DNA of 64,000 nt from Flavobacteriales bacterium (GCA_020852835.1 JADZAC010000005.1:1-64000), one strand, 5' to 3'; positions 50,056 through 59,289 are shown, counted from the stretch's first letter. Notes: a model not told the origin generated them from the sequence alone. Translations and numbers: made by a program.

Positions 50056-50451
50056 GTGCATTTCCTGCGGTTCATCAAGCGCCATGCAGGCCGCTGGGCC
50101 GGCCTGTGGGCGGTGCTCATCCTGGTGCTCACCTTGATGCCGGTGAGCGAGGTGCCGCGATGGACCTGGGCCGACGTGATCTATTTGGACAAGTTCGTGC
50201 ACGCCTTCCTGTTCGGTGTGCAAGGCGTGTTGTTGGGCATGGCCTGGACCAAGCCCGGCACAAGCGCCAGGAACAGGTATGCGTGGGCGCTTGGGGCCGC
50301 AGTGGCCTTTGGCGGCGCCGTGGAACTGGTGCAGCAGGGCATGGGCCAAGGCAGGCACGGTGATGTGCTGGACCTGCTGGCCGATGCCGCCGGGGCGTTG
50401 GCCGGGTATGCGTGGTTGCACTGGCGCCTGCGGCGCGGGGCAATGGCCTAA
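50056..50451 (+). CDS. VanZ-like membrane protein
   Basis: The 131-residue integral membrane protein has about four hydrophobic helices and the VanZ-like pattern 'DKFVHAFLFGVQG...GGAVELVQQGMGQGRHGDVLDLLADAAGALAG'. The family is of unknown function outside teicoplanin resistance in Gram-positives, and a resistance role is not implied here. It starts with GTG three bases after the gcvH stop and is thus last in the ruvA-sprA-gcvH-vanZ block. Its stop overlaps the convergent cysN stop by four bases. Confidence 0.85.
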   Translation: MHFLRFIKRHAGRWAGLWAVLILVLTLMPVSEVPRWTWADVIYLDKFVHAFLFGVQGVLLGMAWTKPGTSARNRYAWALGAAVAFGGAVELVQQGMGQGRHGDVLDLLADAAGALAGYAWLHWRLRRGAMA

Positions 50452-51719
50452 ACGATCATGCCGGCCGCAACGGTCTCGTTGGTCGCCTCGTCCACCAGGA
50501 TCAGGCTTCCGGTGCTGCGGTTGCGGCTGTACGGATCGAAATGCAGGGGCACGGTGGTGCGCAGGTGTACCCGCCCGATGTCGTTCATGCCGATGGCCTT
50601 GTTGTCATCGGGGAACTTGCGCAGGGTGTTGATGTCCATTTTGTAGGCCACTTCCTTCACCATGCAGCGTGCATCGCGCGTGGTGTGCTTCACCACGTAT
50701 TTCCCGTTGGGCTGCAACGGGCGCTCGTTCAGCCAGCACAGCATCACGTCCACGTCCTGGCTGCTGTTGGGCAAGTTGTTCGGGCCTACGATCATATCGC
50801 CGCGGCTGATGTCGATCTCATCCTGCAGGGTCACGGTAACGCTCTGCGGGGCGAAGGCTTCGTTCACCTCGTGCTCGCCCATGTGGATGGACTTGATGGT
50901 GCTCTGGAAGCCGCTGGGCAGCACCTGCACGGGGTCGCCGGTGCGGAAGATGCCCGCGTTGATCTGGCCGGCGAATCCGCGGAAGTCATGCCATTCATCG
51001 GTCATGGGCCGGATCACATGTTGCACCGGCAGGCGGCGGTCGATGTGGTTGCGGTCACCGGAGATATGGATGTTTTCCAGCATGTACATCAGGGTGCTCC
51101 CCTGGTACCAGTCCATGCGGTTGCTGCGGATCACCACATTGTCGCCTTTGAGCGCGCTGATGGGGATGAAGTTGAGGTCGCGCACGTCCAACTTGCTGCT
51201 GAAATCCTCCAGCTGGTGCTGGATGTCCTTGAAGACCTTCTCATCGTAGTCCACCAGGTCCATCTTGTTGATGCAGAACACGATGTGCGGGATGCCGAGC
51301 AGTGAAGCGATGAAGGCGTGGCGGTTGGTCTGTTCCTGGATGCCTTTGCGGGCGTCCACCAGGATGATCGCCAGGTTGGCGGTGCTGGCGCCGGTGACCA
51401 TGTTGCGGGTGTACTGGATGTGCCCGGGCGTGTCGGCAATGATGAATTTGCGCCTGGGCGTGGCGAAGTAGCGGTAGGCCACATCGATGGTGATGCCCTG
51501 TTCGCGTTCGGCACGAAGCCCGTCGGTGAGCAGGCTCAGGTCCACCTCACCGCTGCCCCGCTTGGAGCTGGCTTTTTCCACGGCTTCCAGCTGGTCATCG
51601 AAGATCGAGCGGCTGTCGTACAGCAACCGGCCGATCAGGGTGCTTTTTCCGTCGTCCACGCTGCCCGCAGTGGTAAAGCGGAGCAGGTCCATGTCCAAAT
51701 ATCCGTTGGTAGAGCTCAT
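50448..51719 (-). CDS. cysN: Sulfate adenylyltransferase GTPase subunit CysN
   Basis: The 423-residue EF-Tu-like GTPase drives the ATP sulfurylase reaction (sulfate plus ATP to APS). It has the P-loop G19-SVDDGKS-26, 'DTPGH' at 96-100 and 'NKMD' at 151-154. The APS kinase domain found fused to CysN in some bacteria is absent, and a separate cysC is present upstream. It is third in a cysC-cysD-cysN operon, 48 bases after cysD. Its stop overlaps the convergent vanZ stop. Confidence 0.94.
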   Translation of the reverse strand: MSSTNGYLDMDLLRFTTAGSVDDGKSTLIGRLLYDSRSIFDDQLEAVEKASSKRGSGEVDLSLLTDGLRAEREQGITIDVAYRYFATPRRKFIIADTPGHIQYTRNMVTGASTANLAIILVDARKGIQEQTNRHAFIASLLGIPHIVFCINKMDLVDYDEKVFKDIQHQLEDFSSKLDVRDLNFIPISALKGDNVVIRSNRMDWYQGSTLMYMLENIHISGDRNHIDRRLPVQHVIRPMTDEWHDFRGFAGQINAGIFRTGDPVQVLPSGFQSTIKSIHMGEHEVNEAFAPQSVTVTLQDEIDISRGDMIVGPNNLPNSSQDVDVMLCWLNERPLQPNGKYVVKHTTRDARCMVKEVAYKMDINTLRKFPDDNKAIGMNDIGRVHLRTTVPLHFDPYSRNRSTGSLILVDEATNETVAAGMIV

Positions 51720-51767
51720 GTCTTGTCGATGATGCGTTTGATGTGCGGCAGGCCTTGCAGCTTCCGC

Positions 51768-52673
51768 TCAGAAATAACCTTCCTTCTTGCGGTCTTCCAT
51801 GGCCGCTTCGCTGCGTTTGTCGTCCATGCGGGAGCCGCGTTCGGTGGTGCGTGTGGAGGCGACCTCCTCGATGATCTCCTCCAAGGTGGATGCGGGGGAA
51901 TCCACGGCACCGGTGCAGCTCATGTCGCCCACGGTACGGAAGCGCACGCGCTTCATGTAGGGCTTTTCATCGGGCTTCAGGCGCATGAAGGAGGAGTTGG
52001 CGTAGATCACGCCGTCGCGCTCGAACACCTCGCGTTCATGGCTGAAGTAGATGCTGGGGATGGGGATCTTTTCCAGCAGGATGTACTGCCACACGTCCAT
52101 CTCGGTCCAGTTGCTGATGGGGAAAGCGCGGAAATGCTCACCCGGGCGCTTGCGTCCGTTGTAGAGGTTCCAGAGTTCGGGCCGCTGGTTCTTGGGGTCC
52201 CACTGGCCGAATTCGTCGCGGTGGCTGAACACGCGCTCTTTGGCGCGTGCTTTTTCCTCATCGCGGCGGGCACCTCCGATGGCGCAATCGATCTTGTGCG
52301 TCTCGATGGCTTCCAGGAGCGTGTGGGTTTGCAGTTTGTTGCGGCTGGCGTAGTAACCGGTTTCCTCCTGCACCTTGCCTTCGTCGATGCTCTTCTGCAC
52401 GCTGCCCACCAAGAGGGTGGCCCCATGCTCTTTTACCAGGGCATCGCGGAAATCGATGGCCTCGGGGAAGTTGTGGCCGGTGTCCACGTGCAGCAGGGGG
52501 AAGGGCACCTTGGCGGGGTAGAAAGCCTTGCGGGCCAGGTGAAAGCACAGGATGCTGTCCTTGCCACCGCTGAACAGCAGGGTGGGGTTGTCGAACTGGG
52601 AGGCCACTTCGCGCAGGATGTGGATGCTCTCGCTTTCGAGTTCCTTGAGGTGAGTGAGGCGATAGGAATGCAT
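51768..52673 (-). CDS. cysD: Sulfate adenylyltransferase subunit CysD
   Basis: The 301-residue catalytic subunit of ATP sulfurylase has the PP-loop 'LLFSGGKDSILCFHLA', 'PLLHVDTGHNFPE' and the C-terminal 'RFRTVGDMSCTGAVDSPA' and 'ERGSRMDDKRSEAAMEDRKKEGYF', all standard for CysD. It makes APS with CysN. The ATG at 52673 is 11 bases after the cysC stop. No cysH, cysI or cysJ is present in the window, so the APS/PAPS made may serve sulfation rather than, or as well as, sulfate reduction. Confidence 0.95.
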   Translation of the reverse strand: MHSYRLTHLKELESESIHILREVASQFDNPTLLFSGGKDSILCFHLARKAFYPAKVPFPLLHVDTGHNFPEAIDFRDALVKEHGATLLVGSVQKSIDEGKVQEETGYYASRNKLQTHTLLEAIETHKIDCAIGGARRDEEKARAKERVFSHRDEFGQWDPKNQRPELWNLYNGRKRPGEHFRAFPISNWTEMDVWQYILLEKIPIPSIYFSHEREVFERDGVIYANSSFMRLKPDEKPYMKRVRFRTVGDMSCTGAVDSPASTLEEIIEEVASTRTTERGSRMDDKRSEAAMEDRKKEGYF

Positions 52674-52684
52674 GTCGGTTCTGT

Positions 52685-53290
52685 TCAGTTCCGGTTGATA
52701 CGCTGCACCACGTGCAGAAAAAGTTCTTGGGAGGTGTCCTCCACGCCACGCCCGGCCGTGGTCAGGCGCAAGGCCGGTGCCGCAGGGGCCTCGAACGGGG
52801 CGCTGATGCCGGTGAAATCCTTGAGTTCCCCGGCGCGTGCCTTGGCATAGAGCCCCTTTACGTCCCGCCGTTCGCACTCTTCCAAGGGGGTGTCCACGAA
52901 GACTTCCACGAAGTCGGTGGCGCCGATGATCGTGCGGGCCTGCTCGCGGATGGCGATGGTGGGGCTTACGAAGCTGCAGATCACCACGGCCCCGTTCTGC
53001 ACGAAGAGCTTGGCCACCTCGGCGATGCGGCGGATGTTCTCCGTGCGGTCGGCCCCGCTGAAGCCCAGGTTGTTGTTGATGCCCGTGCGGATGTTGTCCC
53101 CGTCCAGCACCACGGTGTAGCGGCCGGCCGCGTGCAGCTTGCGTTCGAGCGCAATGGCGATGGTGCTCTTCCCGCTGCCGCTCAGGCCGGTCATCCATAC
53201 CGCGCAGCCACGCTGCTGCAACAAGGCCTCCTTGTCCGTGCGCTGCAGCATGCGCTCAAAGACAGGGTGGATGTTGGCAGGGGTGCTCAT
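52685..53290 (-). CDS. cysC: Adenylylsulfate kinase CysC
   Basis: Phosphorylates APS to PAPS, the donor for sulfotransferases. The 201-residue protein has the P-loop 'MTGLSGSGKST' (residues 33-43), 'VLDGDNIRTGINNNLGFS', 'RRIAEVAKLFVQNG' and 'FVDTPLEECERRD', in the family order. It is first in the cysC-cysD-cysN operon; the promoter lies at 53333-53363. The nearby sulfotransferase at 63189 is a natural consumer of PAPS. The ATG at 53290 fits the family N terminus. Confidence 0.94.
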   Translation of the reverse strand: MSTPANIHPVFERMLQRTDKEALLQQRGCAVWMTGLSGSGKSTIAIALERKLHAAGRYTVVLDGDNIRTGINNNLGFSGADRTENIRRIAEVAKLFVQNGAVVICSFVSPTIAIREQARTIIGATDFVEVFVDTPLEECERRDVKGLYAKARAGELKDFTGISAPFEAPAAPALRLTTAGRGVEDTSQELFLHVVQRINRN

Positions 53291-53332
53291 TCGGGCTTGA
53301 ACGTGGAACCGGGGGTTCTGGTTTTCGGGGTG

Positions 53333-53363
53333 CAAAGGTCGGGTTTTTCAACTTGGGAATCAA
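53333..53363 (-). promoter_or_regulatory. Promoter: -33 TTG and -7 GACCTTTG for cysCDN
   Basis: TTG (53361-53363) is 20 bases upstream of GACCTTTG (53333-53340), which matches TAnnTTTG at seven of eight positions. The cysC ATG is 42 bases further on. Confidence 0.55.
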
Positions 53364-54382
53364 GGCGCTGCCAAATACCGGCCGGCATCGCGCTTGAAGG
53401 CGGCACAGAAGGCCCTGGCCCCGGTGTTGTTCAAGTGGGCGCTGTTCTTGAAGGCGCTGTCGGGCAGCTGCATGTGGGAATAGTCGTAGAAGTGCAGGTT
53501 GGGGTGGTGCTGCTGCAGCGAATCGAACAGGGCAGTGATCTCGCCGTAGTTGGCAATGCCCTTGAGCTCGCTCCAGTGCTGCGGGGTGTAGGCCACCAGC
53601 ACCTGGCGGTCGGGCCTGCTGGCCACCAGTTCGGCGAAGCGGGCCACGCGTTCCTTGGGGGCGCTGAAGAGCAGCAGGGTGTTCAAGGCCTGGAGCTTGT
53701 AACGGTCCTCGGCCGAGATGGCTTCCTTCACATCGTCCTTGTCGTGTTCGAGCTTTTCGCGCAAGGCGATGGAACGTTCGCGGGCGGCGACCTGGTTGGC
53801 CAGCTGCACGGGCGGTGCGGCGCGCTCGGTGAACAGTCCGCCCTTGACGGACACGCGGGTGGAGGTGCCGTCGTCGTCCATGCCTTTGCGCACATAGCCT
53901 TCGATGCTGCCGAAGTAGCGCAGGCCGGGCACCATGAAACGGGTTTCCAAGCGGTCGCTTTTCCGCAGGAAGTCCTTTACGCCCGGCTCATTGATGTTGG
54001 GCGCGAAGGTGGCCATGTCAATGGTGTACTGCGGGGCGTGCACGAAGTAGCGGTGGTTGAACTCGAGCAGCACCGGGGTGGTGCGCGGTTTGGCCAGTTC
54101 GGTTTCCAGCAGGAACTCGACAATGTCGAAGTTGCCGCGCTCCATGGAATAGTTGTACACCGTGGGGGCCAGGCTGTCCGGGATGAAGGCGCTGCGGCCT
54201 TTGGAGCTGCCGAACACGGGGATCTCTGCCGGGTCGGTGCTTTGCACCAAGCGGCGGATCTTGGAGGGGTTGCTGGCCTTGTCGTTGAAGATGAACCAGC
54301 GCTGCACCACGAGGTCCGTGCAGAGGGCCACCACGATGAAGGCGATGATGAAAAAGGCGGAATTGCGCACCAGGGTCTTCAT
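53360..54382 (-). CDS. SGNH/DltD-like partner of an MBOAT acyltransferase
   Basis: The 340-residue protein has one N-terminal membrane helix ('NSAFFIIAFIVVALCTDLVV') and a periplasmic domain with a nucleophile-like 'PVFGSSKGRSAF' (GSS/GSSK block) and a C-terminal 'NSAHLNNTGARAF' carrying the Asp/His-type segment seen in SGNH esterases. Such proteins work with MBOAT membrane acyltransferases to pass an acyl group to a polysaccharide (AlgX/AlgJ- or DltD-like). It follows the MBOAT gene by six bases. The SGNH reading is tentative; the pairing with MBOAT is clear. Confidence 0.75.
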   Translation of the reverse strand: MKTLVRNSAFFIIAFIVVALCTDLVVQRWFIFNDKASNPSKIRRLVQSTDPAEIPVFGSSKGRSAFIPDSLAPTVYNYSMERGNFDIVEFLLETELAKPRTTPVLLEFNHRYFVHAPQYTIDMATFAPNINEPGVKDFLRKSDRLETRFMVPGLRYFGSIEGYVRKGMDDDGTSTRVSVKGGLFTERAAPPVQLANQVAARERSIALREKLEHDKDDVKEAISAEDRYKLQALNTLLLFSAPKERVARFAELVASRPDRQVLVAYTPQHWSELKGIANYGEITALFDSLQQHHPNLHFYDYSHMQLPDSAFKNSAHLNNTGARAFCAAFKRDAGRYLAAP

Positions 54383-54388
54383 CTCCGG

Positions 54389-55780
54389 TCAGAATTGGAA
54401 GTAGATGAACTGGTTCATGGAATCCGATCCAAAGATGAAGATGATCACCAGCATGCCCAGGACGTACAAGTTATCGTACTTGAAGCGCAGGCTGCGGGGC
54501 AACAATGTAGTGGCCACGGCCAGCAGGGCGAAGAAGATGGCGAGCACCATCTGGGAGAAATAGCCCGAGCGCAGGTCTGCCATGGAGAGGCGGAAATCGG
54601 TGAACATGTGGTGGATCACCGTGAAGGAATCGGTGGCGCTGTTGCGGAAGAAGATGCAGGAGAAGATGATCAGGCTGCTGTTCCACACCGTCCAAACGGC
54701 CTTCATGGGGGCGGTGTTGTTGAAGTTCTTGAGGGCCTTGATGCGGATGTACTGGCGCTGGAGCACCATGGCCACGCCGTGGAACAGGCCGAAGAGGATG
54801 AAGTTCCAAGTGGGCCCGTGCCAGAAGCCGATGATGACGAACACGGCGATGGTGATGAACACGATCTTGTTGGGGGCACTGCGCACCCATGGCCTGTAGA
54901 GGTAGTCGCCGATCCAGGAGGTGAGCGATATGTGCCACTTGGCCCAGGCCGCATTGAGGTTGGTGGTGAGGAAGGGCCGGTCGAAGTTCTCCATGATCCT
55001 CACGCCCATGAGGCGGGCCGAGCCGATGGCAATGTCCGTGTAGCCGCTGAAGTCGCAGAAGAGCTGCACGGTGAAGAGCACGGCTGCGATGGCATACTGC
55101 AGGCCGGAGGCGCTGGGCACGTTGCCGTAGAGCTGGTCCACAAAGGGGCCGATGTTGTCGGCCACCACCACTTTCTTGAAGAAGCCCAGCAGGATCTTGT
55201 TGAGGCCGTAGCGAATGTCGTCATTGGTGGCGGGCACATGGGCACGCAGCTGCGGGATCAGGTTGCCGGCGCGTTCAATGGGGCCGGCCACCAGCTGGGG
55301 GAAATAGCAGACGTACAGGGCGAAGTAGCCGAAGTGGTGCTCTGCCTTGTCCTTGCCTTTGTACACGTCGAAAGTGTAGCTCAGGCTTTGGAAGGTGTAG
55401 AAGGAGATGCCCAAGGGCAGGATGATGTTGAGCACGGGGGAGTCATAGTACACGCCGACCTCACCGAAGAGCACCTCGATGTTGTAGGAGAAGAAGTTCA
55501 TGTACTTGAAGAAGAAGAGCAGGCCCAGGTTGCCCAGCATGCTGGCCGCCATGTACATGCGGCGGGTCTTCGCGTCGGTGGAGGCCTCCATTTTGATCGC
55601 GGACCAATAGTCCACGATGGTGGAGAAGAGCATGAAAACCGCGAAGAACGGTTTCCACCACATGTAGAACAGGTAACTGGCCCCCAACAGCATCACCCAG
55701 CGGTGCGCCTTGGGGATCATGTGGTACAAGATCAGTACCACGGGCAGGAATACGAGGTAGGCAACGGAGTTGAAGAGCAT
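54389..55780 (-). CDS. MBOAT family O-acyltransferase
   Basis: The 463-residue multi-pass membrane protein (about 11 helices) has the MBOAT pattern 'CYFPQLVAGPIERAGNLIPQL', 'LFCDFSGYTDIAIGSARLMG', 'NAAWAKWHISLTSW' (residues 277-289) and the catalytic His321 in 'FWHGPTW' (319-325). It is of the AlgI/DltB type and would transfer acetyl or other acyl groups across the inner membrane to a polysaccharide. Position between a glycosyltransferase and an SGNH-like protein supports O-acylation of the exported glycan. It follows the glycosyltransferase by nine bases. Confidence 0.92.
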   Translation of the reverse strand: MLFNSVAYLVFLPVVLILYHMIPKAHRWVMLLGASYLFYMWWKPFFAVFMLFSTIVDYWSAIKMEASTDAKTRRMYMAASMLGNLGLLFFFKYMNFFSYNIEVLFGEVGVYYDSPVLNIILPLGISFYTFQSLSYTFDVYKGKDKAEHHFGYFALYVCYFPQLVAGPIERAGNLIPQLRAHVPATNDDIRYGLNKILLGFFKKVVVADNIGPFVDQLYGNVPSASGLQYAIAAVLFTVQLFCDFSGYTDIAIGSARLMGVRIMENFDRPFLTTNLNAAWAKWHISLTSWIGDYLYRPWVRSAPNKIVFITIAVFVIIGFWHGPTWNFILFGLFHGVAMVLQRQYIRIKALKNFNNTAPMKAVWTVWNSSLIIFSCIFFRNSATDSFTVIHHMFTDFRLSMADLRSGYFSQMVLAIFFALLAVATTLLPRSLRFKYDNLYVLGMLVIIFIFGSDSMNQFIYFQF

Positions 55781-55789
55781 AGGGGGCGG

Positions 55790-56998
55790 CTATGGTCCTT
55801 GGGGGGGCAGTAAACTTCGGAGGCTTTGGACGTGATCGTCCAATAAAGGGTTCCAACCTAATTCATTTTTTGCCTTCGATCGGCCTTGGTCGCGCAAGGT
55901 TTCCCACGTTTTGCTGTTGGTCAAGAGCGTGTGGATGCTTTTGGCGGTGCCGTCCGCATCGTCGGCCAGGAAGATCTCCTGGCCGTTGACCAAGGCCAGC
56001 CCTTCCGCGCCTACCGTGGTGGTTACGCATGGCAGGCCCCTGTACAGCGCGGTGATCACCTTCACTTTGGTACCGCTGCCGAAACGCAGGGGAGCAATGA
56101 ACACCTTGCTCTTTTGGTAGAAGGGCTCCAAGTCGTCCACAAAGCCATGCAATTGTGCGCCGGTGGCGTGTGCCACGGCGGTTTCCAGCTCCGCAGAGGC
56201 CCCGCGCCCGATGATGTCCAGGGTGAGCGCGGGGTGGGCTGACTTCAGGCCGGGCCACACGGCGGAAAGGAACCATAGCAGGCCGTCGGCATTGGCGGGC
56301 CAGCTCAAGGTGCCCACGTAGAGCAGATTGTCCGAAGCCGCGTGGAACTGCAAGGCCGGGGCGTACAGGCCGCTGTCGTCGCCCAGGTGGAAGGTGGTGT
56401 GGAAGCGTTCTTTGGGCACGCCCAGTTTGGCCAGTTCTTCCTGGTCGTTGGGGGCTGCGAAAACCAGGTCTGCCCGCAGGCAAGCCTGGCGTTCAAAGCG
56501 TTTCACACGTTGGGTTTCGATGGCCAGCACCACTCTCTCGGCCATGTTGCGGGCCACCTTTTTCGAACGCTCCCACATCACAAATTCCGCATTGTGCTGG
56601 TGCAATACCACAGGGATGGCCGTTTGCGCAGGCACATAGGGAAACACTTCCAGGTGGTCCACCAGGACCAGGTCGGCACGGGCGATGGCCTGGGCGGTGG
56701 CGTGGTGCAGTTGGCGGCAGGCCGTGCGGTACACGTTCAGGGTGGGGGCCATCACCAGGCTGCGCAGGAAATTCAATCCTGTGCGGGGCCGCTCCACAGG
56801 GGCGCAGTGCACCTCCACCCCGGGCAGGGCGGCCTTCATTTCAGCCAGGTATTGTTCGTCCTCACCTTTAAGCGGAGCGATCAACACCACGTCAAAGGCA
56901 TCCGCCAACCGCCGGAGCAGCCGCCAGGATTTGATGACGCCTCCGCTGCGGGGAGGGTAGGGCAGCTGGTTGGTGATGAATACCAGGCGCTTGCGCAT
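55790..56998 (-). CDS. Glycosyltransferase (GT4-type)
   Basis: The 402-residue cytoplasmic enzyme has the GT-B layout: 'PYPPRSGGVIKSW' at the N terminus, 'VLHQHNAEF' in the linker region, and the donor-binding segment 'SKVFIAPLRFGSGTKVKVITALYRGLPCVTTTVGAEGL' in the C-terminal half. It would add a sugar to the growing polysaccharide repeat unit. Sugar specificity cannot be read. The ATG overlaps the co-polymerase stop by one base (TGATG), so the genes are coupled. It is the only glycosyltransferase visible in this locus. Confidence 0.9.
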   Translation of the reverse strand: MRKRLVFITNQLPYPPRSGGVIKSWRLLRRLADAFDVVLIAPLKGEDEQYLAEMKAALPGVEVHCAPVERPRTGLNFLRSLVMAPTLNVYRTACRQLHHATAQAIARADLVLVDHLEVFPYVPAQTAIPVVLHQHNAEFVMWERSKKVARNMAERVVLAIETQRVKRFERQACLRADLVFAAPNDQEELAKLGVPKERFHTTFHLGDDSGLYAPALQFHAASDNLLYVGTLSWPANADGLLWFLSAVWPGLKSAHPALTLDIIGRGASAELETAVAHATGAQLHGFVDDLEPFYQKSKVFIAPLRFGSGTKVKVITALYRGLPCVTTTVGAEGLALVNGQEIFLADDADGTAKSIHTLLTNSKTWETLRDQGRSKAKNELGWNPLLDDHVQSLRSLLPPQGP

Positions 56999-59289
56999 CA
57001 GCGGCCCAGTGCCCGGTTCCAGTTGTAGCGGAAGAAGCCGAAGAGGCCCAACCGTTGTTCACCTTTCCGTTTGGCCAGGCCGAACCAGGGCAGGGGTTTG
57101 TCCTTCACGCTGTCCAACACCAGCAGCAATGCCGGCAGCTGGCCATTGGCTTGGGCGTTGGCGATCCGTTGCAGGTCGTTTTTGGCGGTGATGCCGGGTT
57201 GGCACACCACCAATGCGCGGTCCAACTCACCTACTTTGGGCATGATCACCAGGTTGTCTGCCGAGGTGCCCGTGACGATGGCGAAGGCGGCATCCGTGGC
57301 GCGGGCCCGTTCCTGAACGGCGGGCAAGGCCAAGTTGCCCGTATCCAGGAAGGACAAACCGGCGGGCGCATCGGCGGTTTGCGGCGCCTTGCCTTGGCCG
57401 TGGGCCAGGAGCACCTTGTTCCCGCGTACGGCCAGCATCCATGCCAACCGCTCTGCGGTAGCGCCCACCGCTTCCTTGCCATTGGCGCCGCACACCAACA
57501 GCAGCTCGGGCAGGGAGCTGCGGCCTTGTTCCAACAGGGCGGCCAATTTGGCCACTTCCAAGTGGGCGGCGCTGGCGGGGTTGGCCAGCAATGCGCGCGT
57601 GGTGCGGTTCGAGGTGTAGGGCACCTTGGCCGCCAAGGCCACACCGGGCAAGGCCCGGGCCAGGTCCTGCGGGCCGGCAATGGCCTCGCTGAACAGTGCC
57701 TTGAACACGAGGTAGCCCAAGGGCACCATCAAGGCCAGCAGGAAGGCCACGGCCAACAGGATGACGATATCAGGGAAGAAGGGCTCCTCATCGGTGAGGT
57801 AGGCCGGTGCGGTAACGTACACGTTGGGCGTGATGGCGGCGTATTGCACCTTCAGGCTGCTGAGCCGCGATACCATGTCGTTGATGGCGGTTTCCAGCAT
57901 GCGCTGGTCGCGCTGCAGGTCCATGAGCACCCGGTCCTGGCCGGGCACCTTGCCTTGTTTGGCGAGCAGGCCATCGCGTTGCGCATCCACGTTTTTCAGG
58001 CTGATGCGGGTGTTGGCCTGGAAGCCTTCGACGGTAATGAGGATGTTGGCGCGCTTCTGTTCCAACAGGCGGATCAACCGGGTGTACTGGGGGTTCGAGG
58101 TTTTCCCCTCGGCGCGCATCATGGCCACGTCGGACTGCAGCGAGGTGTACTCGGCGGTCATGTCGTTCAACAGGGGGTCCGTGATCCCGTAGGCCTTGGG
58201 GCTGGGCGGCTGGCTGTCGGCACTGCGGCGCAGGATCGCCACCAGGTTGTCGTAGTAGCTGGAGGTGACCATCAAGGATTCACGCTGGGCGTTCACCGAG
58301 CGCATTTCCTCCTGCAGCATGATGGTGGAGTGCGTAAGGTCGGTTATGGCCGAGCTGGTCTTGAATTGTTCAAGGTCCTTGCTGGCGGAGTTCATCTGAT
58401 TGGTGGAGGCGGCGATCTCCTTCTCCATGGAGGAGATGGCTTTCTCCAGTTCGCTGCGCTGCTCGGCAAGGTGCACCGTGGTGTAGGTTTCGCCGATGGC
58501 ATTCAGCACGTCAAGCACCTTTTGTTTGGGCCCGGCCGTCAGCGTCACGTTTACCGTGGTAGCCTCGGCTATGCCCGGTTCACCCAACAACGAGCCCATG
58601 AGCTCCAGGGTCACCACGTTGATGTCCTTGATCACAAAGCCGTAGGAGCTGGCGCCATCCCCTTCCAAGGGCAGTTTGCTGTTGCCGTTGCGCAGCACGC
58701 GCAGGCGCATGCTGTCCAGCATGATCCATTCGCCGAATTGCCCTGGTTTTTCCACCTCGATCTCCAGGTCGTCCGGGCCGTAGGTGCCGTCGCCGACCAA
58801 GGTGAACTTGTCACCGCTCACATCGTGAAGATAAAAGGGCACCCCGAAGGGTACGCGCCCCGGGTTGCGCAGCGAGTTGGTGTCCAGTTCCACAACGATG
58901 GGGGTGTTTTTGTACACGTCCCAATCCATGGGCCAGCGCTCTTCCACATACTGGGTGCGCAGGTTCAACTTTTTCACCACCTCCCGCACTATGGGCTGGG
59001 AGGTGATCCGGACCTGTTCGTTCAGGTAGTAGTTCTTGTCCGTGCGGGCCACCGGGTCTCTGGGCTGCACCAAGCGGTTGGGGTCGTCATACCGCATGGG
59101 GGTGTTGATCACGATGCTGGTGCTGCCGGAGTACATGGGCGGCACGGCCATCATGATGAAGATGACCAATGCCAGCAAGGCCAGGCCGGCAACGCCGATC
59201 AAAGGCCAAGCGCGCAGGTATCGTCCCAGAAATGACTTCAGGTCCGTGTCCTCATGGGTGGAGGCCTGTTGCATGGGGTCTTGGCTCAT
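56998..59289 (-). CDS. Wzc-like polysaccharide co-polymerase with degenerate kinase domain
   Basis: The 763-residue inner-membrane protein has TM helices at about 28-50 and 507-530 flanking a large periplasmic Wzz domain and coiled-coil ('LEKAISSMEKEIAASTNQMNSASKDLEQF'). The cytoplasmic C-terminal part has the shape of a BY-kinase, but its nucleotide motifs are degenerate: the P-loop site reads G601-A-N-G-K605-E606 instead of ending GKS/T, and the Walker A' strand (626-632, 'VLLAHGQ') lacks the Asp. The C terminus has no tyrosine cluster. It probably controls chain length as a structural co-polymerase without kinase activity. Overlaps the Wza-like gene by four bases. Confidence 0.88.
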   Translation of the reverse strand: MSQDPMQQASTHEDTDLKSFLGRYLRAWPLIGVAGLALLALVIFIMMAVPPMYSGSTSIVINTPMRYDDPNRLVQPRDPVARTDKNYYLNEQVRITSQPIVREVVKKLNLRTQYVEERWPMDWDVYKNTPIVVELDTNSLRNPGRVPFGVPFYLHDVSGDKFTLVGDGTYGPDDLEIEVEKPGQFGEWIMLDSMRLRVLRNGNSKLPLEGDGASSYGFVIKDINVVTLELMGSLLGEPGIAEATTVNVTLTAGPKQKVLDVLNAIGETYTTVHLAEQRSELEKAISSMEKEIAASTNQMNSASKDLEQFKTSSAITDLTHSTIMLQEEMRSVNAQRESLMVTSSYYDNLVAILRRSADSQPPSPKAYGITDPLLNDMTAEYTSLQSDVAMMRAEGKTSNPQYTRLIRLLEQKRANILITVEGFQANTRISLKNVDAQRDGLLAKQGKVPGQDRVLMDLQRDQRMLETAINDMVSRLSSLKVQYAAITPNVYVTAPAYLTDEEPFFPDIVILLAVAFLLALMVPLGYLVFKALFSEAIAGPQDLARALPGVALAAKVPYTSNRTTRALLANPASAAHLEVAKLAALLEQGRSSLPELLLVCGANGKEAVGATAERLAWMLAVRGNKVLLAHGQGKAPQTADAPAGLSFLDTGNLALPAVQERARATDAAFAIVTGTSADNLVIMPKVGELDRALVVCQPGITAKNDLQRIANAQANGQLPALLLVLDSVKDKPLPWFGLAKRKGEQRLGLFGFFRYNWNRALGR

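Noticed and set aside
48163-50421. A 752-codon open frame antisense to the end of sprA, gcvH and vanZ
   Set aside because: Covers three real genes; composition typical of an antisense shadow.
52712-55813. A 1033-codon open frame antisense to cysC, the SGNH-like gene and the MBOAT gene
   Set aside because: It spans three well-supported genes and an intergenic promoter and has a low-complexity composition.
57055-59235. A 726-codon open frame antisense to the co-polymerase
   Set aside because: Shadow of the opposite strand with no domain features.
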